From contig NZ_JANUCA010000001.1 of assembly GCF_024807145.1 (NCBI RefSeq), positions 248,001 to 312,000 on the forward strand: a stretch of DNA of 64,000 bases, given 5' to 3'. The notes beneath the pieces are model-generated. The model saw nothing but the letters and a program-made list of their open reading frames with translations, was not told the DNA's origin and made no database searches. Of the stretch, positions 41,284 through 50,230 are shown in pieces. The stretch's first letter is position 1; each line of letters opens with the position of its first letter. Both the position numbers and the translations under genes were made by a program. This stretch comes from Microbacterium sp. AK031 (GTDB taxonomy: Bacteria > Actinomycetota > Actinomycetes > Actinomycetales > Microbacteriaceae).

Positions 41284-42754
41284 GGATTCCGTCGCCCACA
41301 TCGTCCGCGGGCTTGCGGATGAACGAGCTCAACGCCACGGATCCCAGCGAGATGATGGCAGCGATCAGGAACGCCGTGCGTGCACCAGGGGCACCGGCAG
41401 CGGCCGTCGACAGTCCTTCGGCCTCACCCGCGTGGAGGATCGACGAGTAGGTCACCGTCAGCAACGCGACGCCGGCGGCGCCGGCGACCTGCTGGATCGT
41501 GTTCAGAACAGCGGAACCGTGCGAGTACAGATGACGCCGCAGTGATCCCAGCGACGCGGAGAACAACGGCGTGAACGACATCGCGAGGCCCACTGACATG
41601 AAGGTCTGCGAGATCACGAGCAGCCACCACGGGGTCTGCTCGCCGACCGTGGCATAGAAGAACAGCGCAGCCGACACCAGGATGGTTCCGGGGATGAGCA
41701 GTGTGCGTGTGCCGCGGGCGTCGTAGACGCGACCCATGATCGGGCCGAGCAGCCCCATCAGAATCGATCCGGGGAGCAGTATCAAGCCGGCCTGCAGCGC
41801 ATCGAGACCAGCCACGTTCTGCAGGTACTGCGGCAGCAGAGTCAGCGTTCCGAACATCGACAGCGCCAGGATGCCCATGACGATGACGGCGATCGTGTAG
41901 TTGCCGGCGCGGAACACGCGCAGGTCGAGCAGCGCGTCATCGATGCGCTGCAGCACGAGCTGCCGCCACACGAACAGCCCGAGCGCAATGCCGCCCACGA
42001 TCAGCGCGATGACACCGATCGTCGCGCCGTTCGACTCGACATCGCCGCCGAACTGGCTGAGACCGTACACGACGCCACCGAAGCCGAACGCCGACAGCAC
42101 GATCGACAGCACATCGACCGGAGCATCCTTCGTCTCGCCGAGGTTCGTCATCCACTTCGCGCCCATGGCGAGCGCGACGAGCGCGATCGGTAGGATGATC
42201 GCGAACAGCCAGCGCCAGTTCAGCGTCTCGAGAACCGCACCGGCGAGGGTCGGGCCGATCGCGGGAGCAAGTGAGATGACGAGACCGACGCGGCCCATCA
42301 TCCGGCCACGCGACTGCGGCGGGACGACGTTCATCATGGTCGTCATGAGCAGCGGCATCATGATGCCGGTGCCACCGGCCTGAATGACACGGCCGAGCAG
42401 GAGCACCGGGAAACCGGGCGCGATGAGGCAGACCAGAGTCCCGAGGGAGAACGCCGTCATCGCGGCGATGAACACCTGCCGCGTGGTGAAGCGCTGCAGC
42501 AGGAATCCCGTCGTGGGGATCACGATCGCCATCGTGAGCATGAACGCGCTCGTGAGCCACTGGCCGAGCTCCGGCGGGATGCCGAGATCCCTGTTCAGGT
42601 GCGGGATAGCGATCCCCATCGTCGTCTCGTTGAGGATCGCGACGAAGGCAGCCACGAGCAGCAGCCAGATGACGCGCATGTCCGAGCGTGCGATGAAGGG
42701 TTCCGGCTTCACGGACTTCACGGTGGGAACCGAACCGGTGGATGTGGTGGCCAA
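41270..42754 (-). CDS. DHA2 family MFS drug exporter
   Basis: The 494-residue protein has 14 predicted membrane helices and DHA2 motifs: LNETTMGIAIPHLNRDLGIP in helix 1 (motif D1), GRVIQAGGTGIMMP (motif C-like region) and RGRMMGRVGLVISLAPAIGP. It resembles EmrB/MdtD-type proton-coupled multidrug exporters. The start is TTG at 42754, preceded by GAGGAG. It converges on the 42-residue peptide gene. Confidence 0.88.
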   Translation of the reverse strand: MATTSTGSVPTVKSVKPEPFIARSDMRVIWLLLVAAFVAILNETTMGIAIPHLNRDLGIPPELGQWLTSAFMLTMAIVIPTTGFLLQRFTTRQVFIAAMTAFSLGTLVCLIAPGFPVLLLGRVIQAGGTGIMMPLLMTTMMNVVPPQSRGRMMGRVGLVISLAPAIGPTLAGAVLETLNWRWLFAIILPIALVALAMGAKWMTNLGETKDAPVDVLSIVLSAFGFGGVVYGLSQFGGDVESNGATIGVIALIVGGIALGLFVWRQLVLQRIDDALLDLRVFRAGNYTIAVIVMGILALSMFGTLTLLPQYLQNVAGLDALQAGLILLPGSILMGLLGPIMGRVYDARGTRTLLIPGTILVSAALFFYATVGEQTPWWLLVISQTFMSVGLAMSFTPLFSASLGSLRRHLYSHGSAVLNTIQQVAGAAGVALLTVTYSSILHAGEAEGLSTAAAGAPGARTAFLIAAIISLGSVALSSFIRKPADDVGDGIHGGH

Positions 42755-42889
42755 AGCGTCTCCTCAGTGGATGGGGGTGGCGGAAGGCCGACGACGGAGC
42801 CCAAGATGCGGCACCCACTCGTGGACAACGAAACATGGTAACGCAGTCTCGCGATACGGCATTCCCGGTCCGGCGAATTTATTCGGAGA

Positions 42890-42895
42890 TAGGCT
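42890..42895 (+). promoter_or_regulatory. -10 hexamer TAGGCT, leaderless start of the ABC exporter gene
   Basis: TAGGCT lies 6 nt before the ATG at 42902. Confidence 0.55.
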
Positions 42896-42901
42896 GACCG
42901 C

Positions 42902-44956
42902 ATGAGCATGGGTGGCGGGCGCGGCGGTGGAGGCGGCTTCCGCGGCCTTGACGAAGCAGCGCAGAAGCGCCTGAACGCCGAGGCTCCGCGGATCACCGGA
43001 CTCGGACAGCGAGTGGTCGGTCTGTTCCGTCCTTACCTCGCGCGCATCGTCTTCACCGGCATCCTCGTCGTCGCCGGAGCCGGGATCGCCGTCATCCCAC
43101 CGCTGATCGTGCAACGCATCTTCGATGACGCGCTCTTCCCTGTCGACGGAGGCGGTCCCGAGATCGGCCTGCTCATCCGCCTCGTCGTGATCATGGTCGC
43201 CCTCTTCCTGCTCTCCGCCGGACTCGGCGTTGGCCAGACATGGCTCACCTCGACCGTGGGCAACAGCGTCACCGGCGACCTGCGCGTGCGGCTGTTCGAA
43301 CATCTGCAGGCGATGGAGCTGGGGTTCTTCACCCGTACCAAGACGGGCGTCATCCAGTCCCGCCTTCAGAACGACGTCGGCGGCGTCTCCGGTGTGCTCA
43401 CGAACACCGTCACCAGCATCCTGGGCAACGTCGTCACGGTGATCGCCTCGCTCGTCGCGATGATCCTGATCGACTGGCGGCTCACCCTCATCGCGGTCGT
43501 GCTGATGCCGTTCCTCATCATCGTGCAGCGCAAGGTCGGCCAGGTGCGCGCGCGCATCGCGGGGGAGACGCAGGAGTCGCTGAGCGAGCTCACCTCGATC
43601 ACCCAGGAGACACTGAGCGTCTCGGGCATGCTGCTGTCGAAGTCGTTCAACCGTCAGCGTGCGGAGTCGCAGCGGTATCAGCGTGAGAACCGCAATCAGG
43701 TGAAGCTGCAGGTCAGGCGCGCGATGAGCGGTCAGGGCTTCTTCGCCGTCGTGCAGGTGCTGATGGCATCGGTACCTGCGGTCATCTACCTCGTCTCCGG
43801 TTACCTGATCGCCGGCGGGGCTGGGGCAGTCACCGCGGGCACCGTGGTCGCCTTCACGACCGTGCAGGCCCGGCTGCTCCAGCCGCTGATGGGCCTGATG
43901 CGCGTCTCACTGGATCTGCAGACCTCGCAGGCGCTGTTCGCGCGCATCTTCGAGTACCTCGATCTGGTCCCGGAGATAGAGGATGCCGCGGATGCGATCA
44001 CGGTCGATGAGGCGCCCGGACCTCTGGGACGGGTCGAGTTCGACGAGGTCGTCTTCCGATACCCGGATGCCGCGGCCGACACCCGGCCGACGCTGCAGGG
44101 CATCTCATTCGTCGCGGAACCCGGGCAGCACGTGGCGTTCGTGGGGCCGTCGGGTGCCGGGAAGACGACGATCCTGTATCTTGCTCCGCGGCTGTATGAG
44201 GCGCACGGCGGTGCGGTGCTGTTCGCAGGAGCCGATGTGCGCACGCTGACGCAGGAGTCGATCATCGACAATGTCGGCATCGTGTCGCAGGAGACCTATC
44301 TCTTCCACGCCACGATCCGTGAGAACCTCATGTACGCCAAGCCGGATGCCTCGGAGGACGAAGTCATCGCGGCGTGCACGGCCGCGAACATCCACCACAT
44401 CATCGCCGGGTTCGAGCACGGCTACGACACCATCGTCGGTGAGCGGGGCTACCGGCTCTCGGGCGGCGAGAAGCAGCGCATCGCGATCGCCAGAGTGCTG
44501 CTCAAGGACCCTCCGGTGCTGCTGCTCGATGAGGCGACTTCGGCGCTCGACACCGTGTCCGAGCGGGTTGTGCAGGAGGCGCTCGACGAGGCGGCCCGAG
44601 GGAGGACGACCATCTCCATCGCGCACCGGCTCTCCACCGTCATGGGCGCCGATGTGATCCATGTGCTTGAGGCAGGGCAGATCGTCGAGTCGGGAACGCA
44701 CGCCGAACTGCTGGCCAAGGGCGGGCTGTACGCAGAGCTCGCAGCGCAGCAGGTCGCGGCATCCCGAGTGCTCGAGACGGAGGCGATCGTGGAGAACGCG
44801 ATCGGCGGCGGGGTAGCGGCGGCGTTCGCGGAGCGGCGGGCAGATCGAGCGCCGGACGACTCCGCCGGTGCCGATGCCGTGGCCGCGCTCACCGCACCGG
44901 TGCCGTTGCTCGACGGGCAGGGCGCGGACCAGCGGGTGTACCCCGCGGAGGGTTAG
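42902..44956 (+). CDS. ABC transporter, fused permease and ATPase (type IV exporter half)
   Basis: The 684-residue protein has a Gly-rich start, six membrane helices (about 40-345, with LGFFTRTKTGVIQSRLQND as coupling region) and an ATPase domain: Walker A GPSGAGKTT, signature LSGGEKQR, Walker B VLLLDEATSALD, H-loop SIAHRLSTV. The last 60 residues are an Ala-rich tail. It works as a homodimer or heterodimer exporting lipids or drugs; no partner half is adjacent. Confidence 0.9.
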   Translation: MSMGGGRGGGGGFRGLDEAAQKRLNAEAPRITGLGQRVVGLFRPYLARIVFTGILVVAGAGIAVIPPLIVQRIFDDALFPVDGGGPEIGLLIRLVVIMVALFLLSAGLGVGQTWLTSTVGNSVTGDLRVRLFEHLQAMELGFFTRTKTGVIQSRLQNDVGGVSGVLTNTVTSILGNVVTVIASLVAMILIDWRLTLIAVVLMPFLIIVQRKVGQVRARIAGETQESLSELTSITQETLSVSGMLLSKSFNRQRAESQRYQRENRNQVKLQVRRAMSGQGFFAVVQVLMASVPAVIYLVSGYLIAGGAGAVTAGTVVAFTTVQARLLQPLMGLMRVSLDLQTSQALFARIFEYLDLVPEIEDAADAITVDEAPGPLGRVEFDEVVFRYPDAAADTRPTLQGISFVAEPGQHVAFVGPSGAGKTTILYLAPRLYEAHGGAVLFAGADVRTLTQESIIDNVGIVSQETYLFHATIRENLMYAKPDASEDEVIAACTAANIHHIIAGFEHGYDTIVGERGYRLSGGEKQRIAIARVLLKDPPVLLLDEATSALDTVSERVVQEALDEAARGRTTISIAHRLSTVMGADVIHVLEAGQIVESGTHAELLAKGGLYAELAAQQVAASRVLETEAIVENAIGGGVAAAFAERRADRAPDDSAGADAVAALTAPVPLLDGQGADQRVYPAEG

Positions 44957-44968
44957 AACGCCGCCCGC

Positions 44969-45742
44969 TCAGTGCGCGGACATTCCGCCGTCGACGAACA
45001 GGGAGTGGCCGGTCACATAGGCGGAACCGGCGCCGGCGAGGAAGACTGCGGCACCGGCGAAGTCCGCGGGCAGGCCGTTGCGGCCGATCATCGTCCGCGC
45101 GGCGAGGGCGGCGACCTGCTGCGGATCCTCCTGCAGGCGGGCGTTCAACGGCGTGAGCACGAATCCGGGAACGAGCGTGTTGCTGGTGACGCCGTGCGGG
45201 CCCCATGCCTCGGCCTCCGAGCGCATGAGGGACTCCACTGCGCCCTTCGAGGCGCCATAGATGCCGCTGCCGACGAACGCACGGTGCGCCTGCTGCGAGC
45301 TGATGTGGATCAGACGTCCGTACCCGCGTTCTGCCATGCTCTGCGCATAGCGCTGTCCGAGCAGGAACGGTGCCAACGCATTCACCGTCATCGTGGCGTC
45401 CCAATCGCTCTCGGTGATCTCCGCGTAGGGCGGGCGGATGTTGATGCCTGCGGAATTCACCAGGATGTCGGGTTCTCCGAAAGGCTCGGTTGCGGCCTCG
45501 GCGACCGCGCGGATGCCGTCGCGAGTGGCGAGGTCGCCGACGACGCCGGCAGCGCGGCATCCGGCATCCTCCAGTTCGCGCACGGTCTCCTCGATGCGCT
45601 CGCCGCCGCGGGCGACGATCACGACGGATGCTCCGGATCGCGCGAGTGCGGTTGCGATGCCGCGGCCGATGCCGGAGCTGCCGCCTGTCACCACGGCGGT
45701 GCGCCCCTGGAGCGAGAAGAGCTCGGCGATGTAGTCGTTCAC
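44969..45742 (-). CDS. SDR family oxidoreductase (gluconate 5-dehydrogenase-like)
   Basis: The 257-residue classical SDR has TGGSSGIGRG (about 19-28), NSAGIN (NNAG equivalent), catalytic Ser in HISSQQAH and Tyr/Lys in GIYGASKGAV. The C-terminus ends LFVDGGMSAH. Resembles gluconate 5-dehydrogenase and 3-oxoacyl-ACP reductase-like enzymes; substrate unknown. Start GTG at 45742. The glycosyltransferase gene is 33 nt upstream on the same strand, so the two may be co-transcribed. Confidence 0.85.
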   Translation of the reverse strand: MNDYIAELFSLQGRTAVVTGGSSGIGRGIATALARSGASVVIVARGGERIEETVRELEDAGCRAAGVVGDLATRDGIRAVAEAATEPFGEPDILVNSAGINIRPPYAEITESDWDATMTVNALAPFLLGQRYAQSMAERGYGRLIHISSQQAHRAFVGSGIYGASKGAVESLMRSEAEAWGPHGVTSNTLVPGFVLTPLNARLQEDPQQVAALAARTMIGRNGLPADFAGAAVFLAGAGSAYVTGHSLFVDGGMSAH

Positions 45743-45775
45743 TGTGTCAGGACCTCCGTATGGTCTTTCTCGCGC

Positions 45776-46726
45776 TCACCAGGCCAGTGCGGCCGCGATG
45801 TTGGCATCGGGGTGCACTCCTGCGAACTCCGGCAGGGCGCGCAGCTCGCCGAGGAACGCCGTCACCTCGGCCGCGTACGCCGGGTCGGGATGGCTGCTGG
45901 CGATCTCGTGCAGGGGCGGCAGGTCCATGGCGAGGATGAGGTCGAGCCTGGCGATGGCGGCCGCCGCCGCACCCGCCTCGTGCAGCACGCGGATGCCGCC
46001 GCGGAGGGCGGCGAGATAGTCCCGCAGCACCGGTAGGCTCGCCTTGCCCTGGGTGATCGACGTGCCATCTGCCCTGATGCGCCAGTGTGCGACGACGTCG
46101 GGTATCACGTCGAACGCCACCGCACGGGTGTACATCTGTTGCGCGACGGTCTGATCTTCGTACGTGACGCCCTCGGGGAAGCGCAGATCGTTCCAGAAGT
46201 CCGTACGGCTGATCTTCGACCACGCGACGATGTTGCCCGATGCTCGCGGATGCTCGAGGATCGTCGTGCGCAGACGCTGGGGATCAGTCGCGGCGGCCGT
46301 CCACGGTTGCACGCGGCCTGTCACGTAGACATCACCCTGCAGGCGTGAGCGCACGTAGGCGCCGGCGACGAAATCGCTGCCGGTCTCGTCGAGCGTGCCC
46401 GTGAGCCGTGCAAGCGCCGTCGGAGTCAGCTCGTCGTCACCGTCGAGGAAGCCGAGGTATTCGGTCTCGACGCGGCCGAGCCCGATGTTCCGGGCGGCGC
46501 CCAAGCCGCGGGACGCCTCGTGCCGGACGAAGGCGAATCGAGAGTCGGATGCCGCGGCAGTCGCGAAGATCTCCGCGGTGGCATCCGTCGATCCGTCGTC
46601 GATGAGGATGGCTCGCCAGCGCGGCTCGGTCTGCACCAGCAGTGACGCGATCGCGGCGGGGGCGAACTCCTCGATGTCTCGACCGGGGACGATCAGTGTC
46701 ACGATCGGGTCGGGGGCGTTCAGCAC
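45776..46726 (-). CDS. Family 2 glycosyltransferase
   Basis: The 316-residue protein has a GT-A fold: VTLIVPGRDIEEFAPAAIAS at the start, ILIDDGSTDATAEIFA (about 36-51) and the DxD-like FLDGDDE (about 92-98) for nucleotide-sugar binding. No membrane helices. It adds sugar to an unknown cell-surface acceptor. The GTG start at 46726 lies 6 nt after TAGACT. Confidence 0.87.
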   Translation of the reverse strand: MLNAPDPIVTLIVPGRDIEEFAPAAIASLLVQTEPRWRAILIDDGSTDATAEIFATAAASDSRFAFVRHEASRGLGAARNIGLGRVETEYLGFLDGDDELTPTALARLTGTLDETGSDFVAGAYVRSRLQGDVYVTGRVQPWTAAATDPQRLRTTILEHPRASGNIVAWSKISRTDFWNDLRFPEGVTYEDQTVAQQMYTRAVAFDVIPDVVAHWRIRADGTSITQGKASLPVLRDYLAALRGGIRVLHEAGAAAAAIARLDLILAMDLPPLHEIASSHPDPAYAAEVTAFLGELRALPEFAGVHPDANIAAALAW

Positions 46727-46732
46727 CCCTCG

Positions 46733-46738
46733 AGTCTA
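46733..46738 (-). promoter_or_regulatory. -10 hexamer TAGACT, leaderless start of the glycosyltransferase gene
   Basis: On the minus strand TAGACT ends 6 nt before the GTG at 46726. Confidence 0.5.
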
Positions 46739-46746
46739 CGGCTCGG

Positions 46747-47886
46747 TTATGAACCGGATACCGCGGCGACCGCGGCAGTGACCAGCGCTGCGAGCTGCTC
46801 AGGGGCTTCGTCGGGTAGGACATCCCGTCCGAACGTGAACCGCACCGAGGTCTGCGCCACCTCCGGTGCGATTCCGCACGCCAGCAGCACATGCGATGGC
46901 TCGTCGCTTCCCGCCGCGCACGCCGACCCGCTGGATGAGATCACGCCCCGCCGCTCCAGCTCCAGCAGAACCGCCTCGCCGCTCGTCCCGGCGAATGTGA
47001 AGCTCGCTGTTCCGGGGAGGCGGTTCACGGCGTCGCCGGTGAGTGCTGCCTGCGGCACTGCCGTGAGGACCCCGGCGACGAACCGTGCCGTCTGTGCGCC
47101 GACACGAGCGGTGGCTGACTCTCGCTCCGCTTCGGCCAGCTCGAGTGCCACGGCCAGCGCGACCGCGCCAGCCACGTTCTCAGTGCCGGACCGGCGTCCG
47201 CGTTCCTGCCCGCCACCGTGCAGCAGCGGTTCCAGCGGAACACGTCCGCGCACCACCAATGCGCCGATGCCTTTGGGAGCTCCGAGCTTGTGTCCCGCGA
47301 TCGAGATCGCGTCGACGCCGAGACCGGTGAGCGGCAACCAGCCGGCCGATTGCACTGCGTCGAGGTGCAGGGGGATCCCGGCGGCTGCGGTCACTGCGGC
47401 GATGGATGCGGCATCCTGCACCGTTCCGATCTCGTTGTTCGCATGTCCGAGGGAGACCAGCGCCGTATCGTCGCGAAGGGCGTCGGACACCGCATCCGCG
47501 CTGACGCGCCCCTCACCGGTGACCGGCAGGTACGTCACCTCGACGCCGTGGAATCGACGCAGGAATTCTGCGGACTCGAGGATCGACTCGTGTTCGATCG
47601 GCGACGTCACGAGGTGGCGGCGACCGCGCGCAAGCGCCGCGAGCACGATGCCCTTCACCGCGAGGTTGTCGGCCTCTGTGCCGCCGGCGGTGAAGATCAC
47701 GTCGCCCGCGCGCATGCCCAGCACCCGGGCGACCCGCGCTCTGGCGTCGTCCAGTGCGCTCGCTGCGGCCTCGCCCGCGGTGTGATGACTCGACGGATTG
47801 CCGAACACCCCCGTCAGGTAGGGCCGCATGGCCTCCAGCACCTCCGGACGCACCGGGGATGTGGCGGCGTGATCGAGATAGAGCAT
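46747..47886 (-). CDS. Cysteine desulfurase (NifS/IscS family)
   Basis: The 379-residue fold-type I PLP enzyme has AATSPVRPEVLEAM at the start, HANNEIGTVQ, the Schiff-base lysine in SIAGHKLGAPKG, and the catalytic cysteine loop SSGSACAAGS. It converts Cys to Ala and persulfide sulfur. As last gene of the nad operon (1-nt overlap with nadC) it likely supplies sulfur for the [4Fe-4S] cluster of NadA, as in other bacteria with nadA-nadB-nadC-nifS. Confidence 0.92.
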   Translation of the reverse strand: MLYLDHAATSPVRPEVLEAMRPYLTGVFGNPSSHHTAGEAAASALDDARARVARVLGMRAGDVIFTAGGTEADNLAVKGIVLAALARGRRHLVTSPIEHESILESAEFLRRFHGVEVTYLPVTGEGRVSADAVSDALRDDTALVSLGHANNEIGTVQDAASIAAVTAAAGIPLHLDAVQSAGWLPLTGLGVDAISIAGHKLGAPKGIGALVVRGRVPLEPLLHGGGQERGRRSGTENVAGAVALAVALELAEAERESATARVGAQTARFVAGVLTAVPQAALTGDAVNRLPGTASFTFAGTSGEAVLLELERRGVISSSGSACAAGSDEPSHVLLACGIAPEVAQTSVRFTFGRDVLPDEAPEQLAALVTAAVAAVSGS

Positions 47887-48737
47887 CAGACGATCCGCAC
47901 GTCCAGCCCGAGATCCAGCGCGCGCGCCGAGTGGGTGAGTGCACCGACGGAGATGACGTCGACGCCGGTCTCGGCGATGCCCCGCACGGTGTCGAGATTC
48001 ACGCCCCCGGATGCCTCGACCGTCGCCCTATCGTCGATAAGGGCGACACCGGCACGCAGATCCTCGAGCGAGAAGTTGTCGAGCAGCACGGTGTGCGCAC
48101 CTCCGGCGAGCACGGCCTCGATCTGATCGAGCCGGTCGACTTCGACGACGACATGCGCGGTGTGCGGCAGTCGGGACAGCGCCTCGCGCAGTGCCGTCGC
48201 GAGATCGGCCCCTGTGCGCTGGAGAACCGCGAGGTGATTGTCCTTGGCCATCACAGCATCCGACAGCGAATAGCGGTGATTGCTGCCGCCGCCGGAAACA
48301 ACGGCGTGCCTCTCGAACGCGCGCAGCCCAGGCGTCGTCTTGCGCGTATCGGCGATGCGGGCACCGGTTCCCTCGACGGCCTTGACGTACTGCGCGGTCA
48401 GCGTCGCGATCCCGCTCATCCGCTGCGTGAAGTTGAGTGCCACGCGCTCGGCGGTGAGGATGCTGCGAGCTGAGCCGGACACGGACGCGAGCACATCGCC
48501 TGGAGCGAACTCGTCGCCCTCGCCGACGTGCAGATCGATCGTGAGCGTCGGATCAGTCAGGCTGAAGGCTGCAGTGAAGACGTCGCCGCCGCTGAAGACG
48601 CCGTGCTCGCGGGCCGTGAGGTCTGCGGTCGCGGTCGCGTCGGCAGGAAGCAGCGTCGCGCTGGTGAGGTCGCCCCACGGGGCGTCCTCCTCGAGAGCTG
48701 CTCCGACGATGCGGGTGAGGGCGGCTGCGGTGAGCAT
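47886..48737 (-). CDS. nadC: Nicotinate-nucleotide diphosphorylase (carboxylating)
   Basis: The 283-residue protein makes nicotinate mononucleotide from quinolinate and PRPP. Key segments are EDAPWGDLTSATLLP, TRKTTPGLRAFERHAVVSGG with substrate-binding Arg/Lys and the C-terminal VEASGGVNLDTVRGIAETGVD. ATG at 48737 overlaps the nadB stop by 1 nt and its own stop overlaps the desulfurase start. Confidence 0.95.
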   Translation of the reverse strand: MLTAAALTRIVGAALEEDAPWGDLTSATLLPADATATADLTAREHGVFSGGDVFTAAFSLTDPTLTIDLHVGEGDEFAPGDVLASVSGSARSILTAERVALNFTQRMSGIATLTAQYVKAVEGTGARIADTRKTTPGLRAFERHAVVSGGGSNHRYSLSDAVMAKDNHLAVLQRTGADLATALREALSRLPHTAHVVVEVDRLDQIEAVLAGGAHTVLLDNFSLEDLRAGVALIDDRATVEASGGVNLDTVRGIAETGVDVISVGALTHSARALDLGLDVRIV

Positions 48738-50230
48738 CAGGCTCCGATCAGGGCGGGGGCGACGGTCAGGTGGTGAGCGCCGACCGATTCGGTGCGGGTG
48801 AGGGCGGCGGATGCCGTGGCTTCGGCGATCAGCAGGAGGTTCGCGTCCTCGTGCTCGGCGAGGGTGGCAGGTACGGGCCCCGCGGCGCGCAACGCGCGGA
48901 TCGTGCCGAGCGCCTCCGCGAGACCGGCTTGGGTGCGCAGGAGCCCGACGTGGTCCCACATCAGCTGCTGGAGTTGTTCGCGGGAGAACTGCTCGTTCAG
49001 GTCGCGCTTTCTGTCGCTTTGAGCGGCGGAAAGCGACAGAAAGTGCGACCTGAACGGGAGAGCAGCGCGAGTGGGCGCGCCAAGCGCCGCGGCGGCACGC
49101 GCCCCGAACACCGCGCCCTCGAGCAGCGAGTTCGACGCCAGGCGGTTCGCGCCGTGCACACCGGTGCGCGCGATCTCGCCGGCCGCGAACAGCCCCGGCA
49201 GCGACGAGCGCCCGTCGAGATCCGTGGCGATCCCGCCCATCAGATAGTGTGCGGCGGGTGTCACGGGAATGGGTTCGCGCGCCCAGTCGAATCCTCGCTC
49301 GCGCGTGACCCTGTCGATCGTGGGGAAACGCGCGGAGAGCCGCTCGGCGCCGAGCATCGTCGCGTCCAGCTGCACGGGTCGGCCCTGCGCTGCCGCCTGT
49401 CTGGCGATCGCACGAGAGACGATGTCGCGAGGCGCGAGTTCGCCATCCGGATGGCTGTCGAATACGAACCGTCGACCTTCGTCGTCGAGCAGCGTCGCGC
49501 CCTCCCCGCGCACGGCTTCGGAGATGAGGAACGCGGGCCGGGCCGCGAGCACCGTCGGATGGAACTGCACGAACTCCAGATCCGTCACGGCAGCACCAGC
49601 GCGCAGCGCCGCGGCGATACCGTCGCCGGTCGCGCCGAGTGGATTGGTCGTGTGGGCGTACAGCTGGCCGGCGCCGCCGGTCGCGAGGATCACGGCGTCT
49701 GCTTCGAGGTCGACGAGCCCGCCATGGCGCAGCATCCGGATGCCGTGAACGCGGCCGCCGTCGACAACGAGATCGACCAGGAAGGCGTGCTCGATGACCT
49801 CGATCGCGGCCTGTCGCACCTGGGCGACCAGGGCACGGGAGATCTCCGCGCCCGTGGCGTCACCGCCGGCGTGCACGATGCGCGCGTGGCTGTGCGCCGC
49901 CTCGCGGCCGAGGAGCAGCGAGCCGTCTGGTGCACGATCGAACGCCACTCCGCGGGCGATCAGCTCGGCGATGCGCACCGCGCCGTCCTGAACCAGCACG
50001 TCGACCGCCGCGGCGTCCGCGAGACCGGCGCCGGCGCTGAGCGTGTCGGAGGCGTGCACGGTCGGGGAATCGCCCGGTCCGTAGACCCCTGCAACGCCGC
50101 CCTGAGCCAGGGGAGTGCAGCCGCCTCCCAGCGCGCCCTTCGTCACGAGCGTCACGATGTGCCCGTCCTCCGACGCGTGCAGCGCCGCGGTGAGGCCGGC
50201 GATCCCGGAGCCGAAGACGACGATGTTCAT
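48737..50230 (-). CDS. nadB: L-aspartate oxidase
   Basis: The 497-residue FAD enzyme oxidises aspartate to iminoaspartate. It has the dinucleotide motif VFGSGIAGLTAALHA (about 4-18), GGCTPLAQGGVAGV, TGGAGQLY and the active-site HYLMGGI. Between the flavoprotein core and the C-terminal helical domain, residues about 392-412 (PFRSHFLSLSAAQSDRKRDL) are encoded by a 63-nt palindrome not expected in this family. The enzyme otherwise looks complete. 4-nt overlap with nadA. Confidence 0.94.
   Translation of the reverse strand: MNIVVFGSGIAGLTAALHASEDGHIVTLVTKGALGGGCTPLAQGGVAGVYGPGDSPTVHASDTLSAGAGLADAAAVDVLVQDGAVRIAELIARGVAFDRAPDGSLLLGREAAHSHARIVHAGGDATGAEISRALVAQVRQAAIEVIEHAFLVDLVVDGGRVHGIRMLRHGGLVDLEADAVILATGGAGQLYAHTTNPLGATGDGIAAALRAGAAVTDLEFVQFHPTVLAARPAFLISEAVRGEGATLLDDEGRRFVFDSHPDGELAPRDIVSRAIARQAAAQGRPVQLDATMLGAERLSARFPTIDRVTRERGFDWAREPIPVTPAAHYLMGGIATDLDGRSSLPGLFAAGEIARTGVHGANRLASNSLLEGAVFGARAAAALGAPTRAALPFRSHFLSLSAAQSDRKRDLNEQFSREQLQQLMWDHVGLLRTQAGLAEALGTIRALRAAGPVPATLAEHEDANLLLIAEATASAALTRTESVGAHHLTVAPALIGA
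48994..49056. repeat. In-frame 63-nt palindrome inside nadB
   Basis: Left arm 48994-49020 and right arm 49030-49056 are inverted copies of 27 nt with one mismatch (forming a G-T pair in RNA) around a 9-nt loop. The arms read CGTTCAGGTCGC and CTTTCTGTCGCTTT on the left. The length, 63 nt, equals 21 codons, so an insertion of exactly this size would keep the nadB frame. It codes for a hydrophilic linker segment. Confidence 0.88.
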
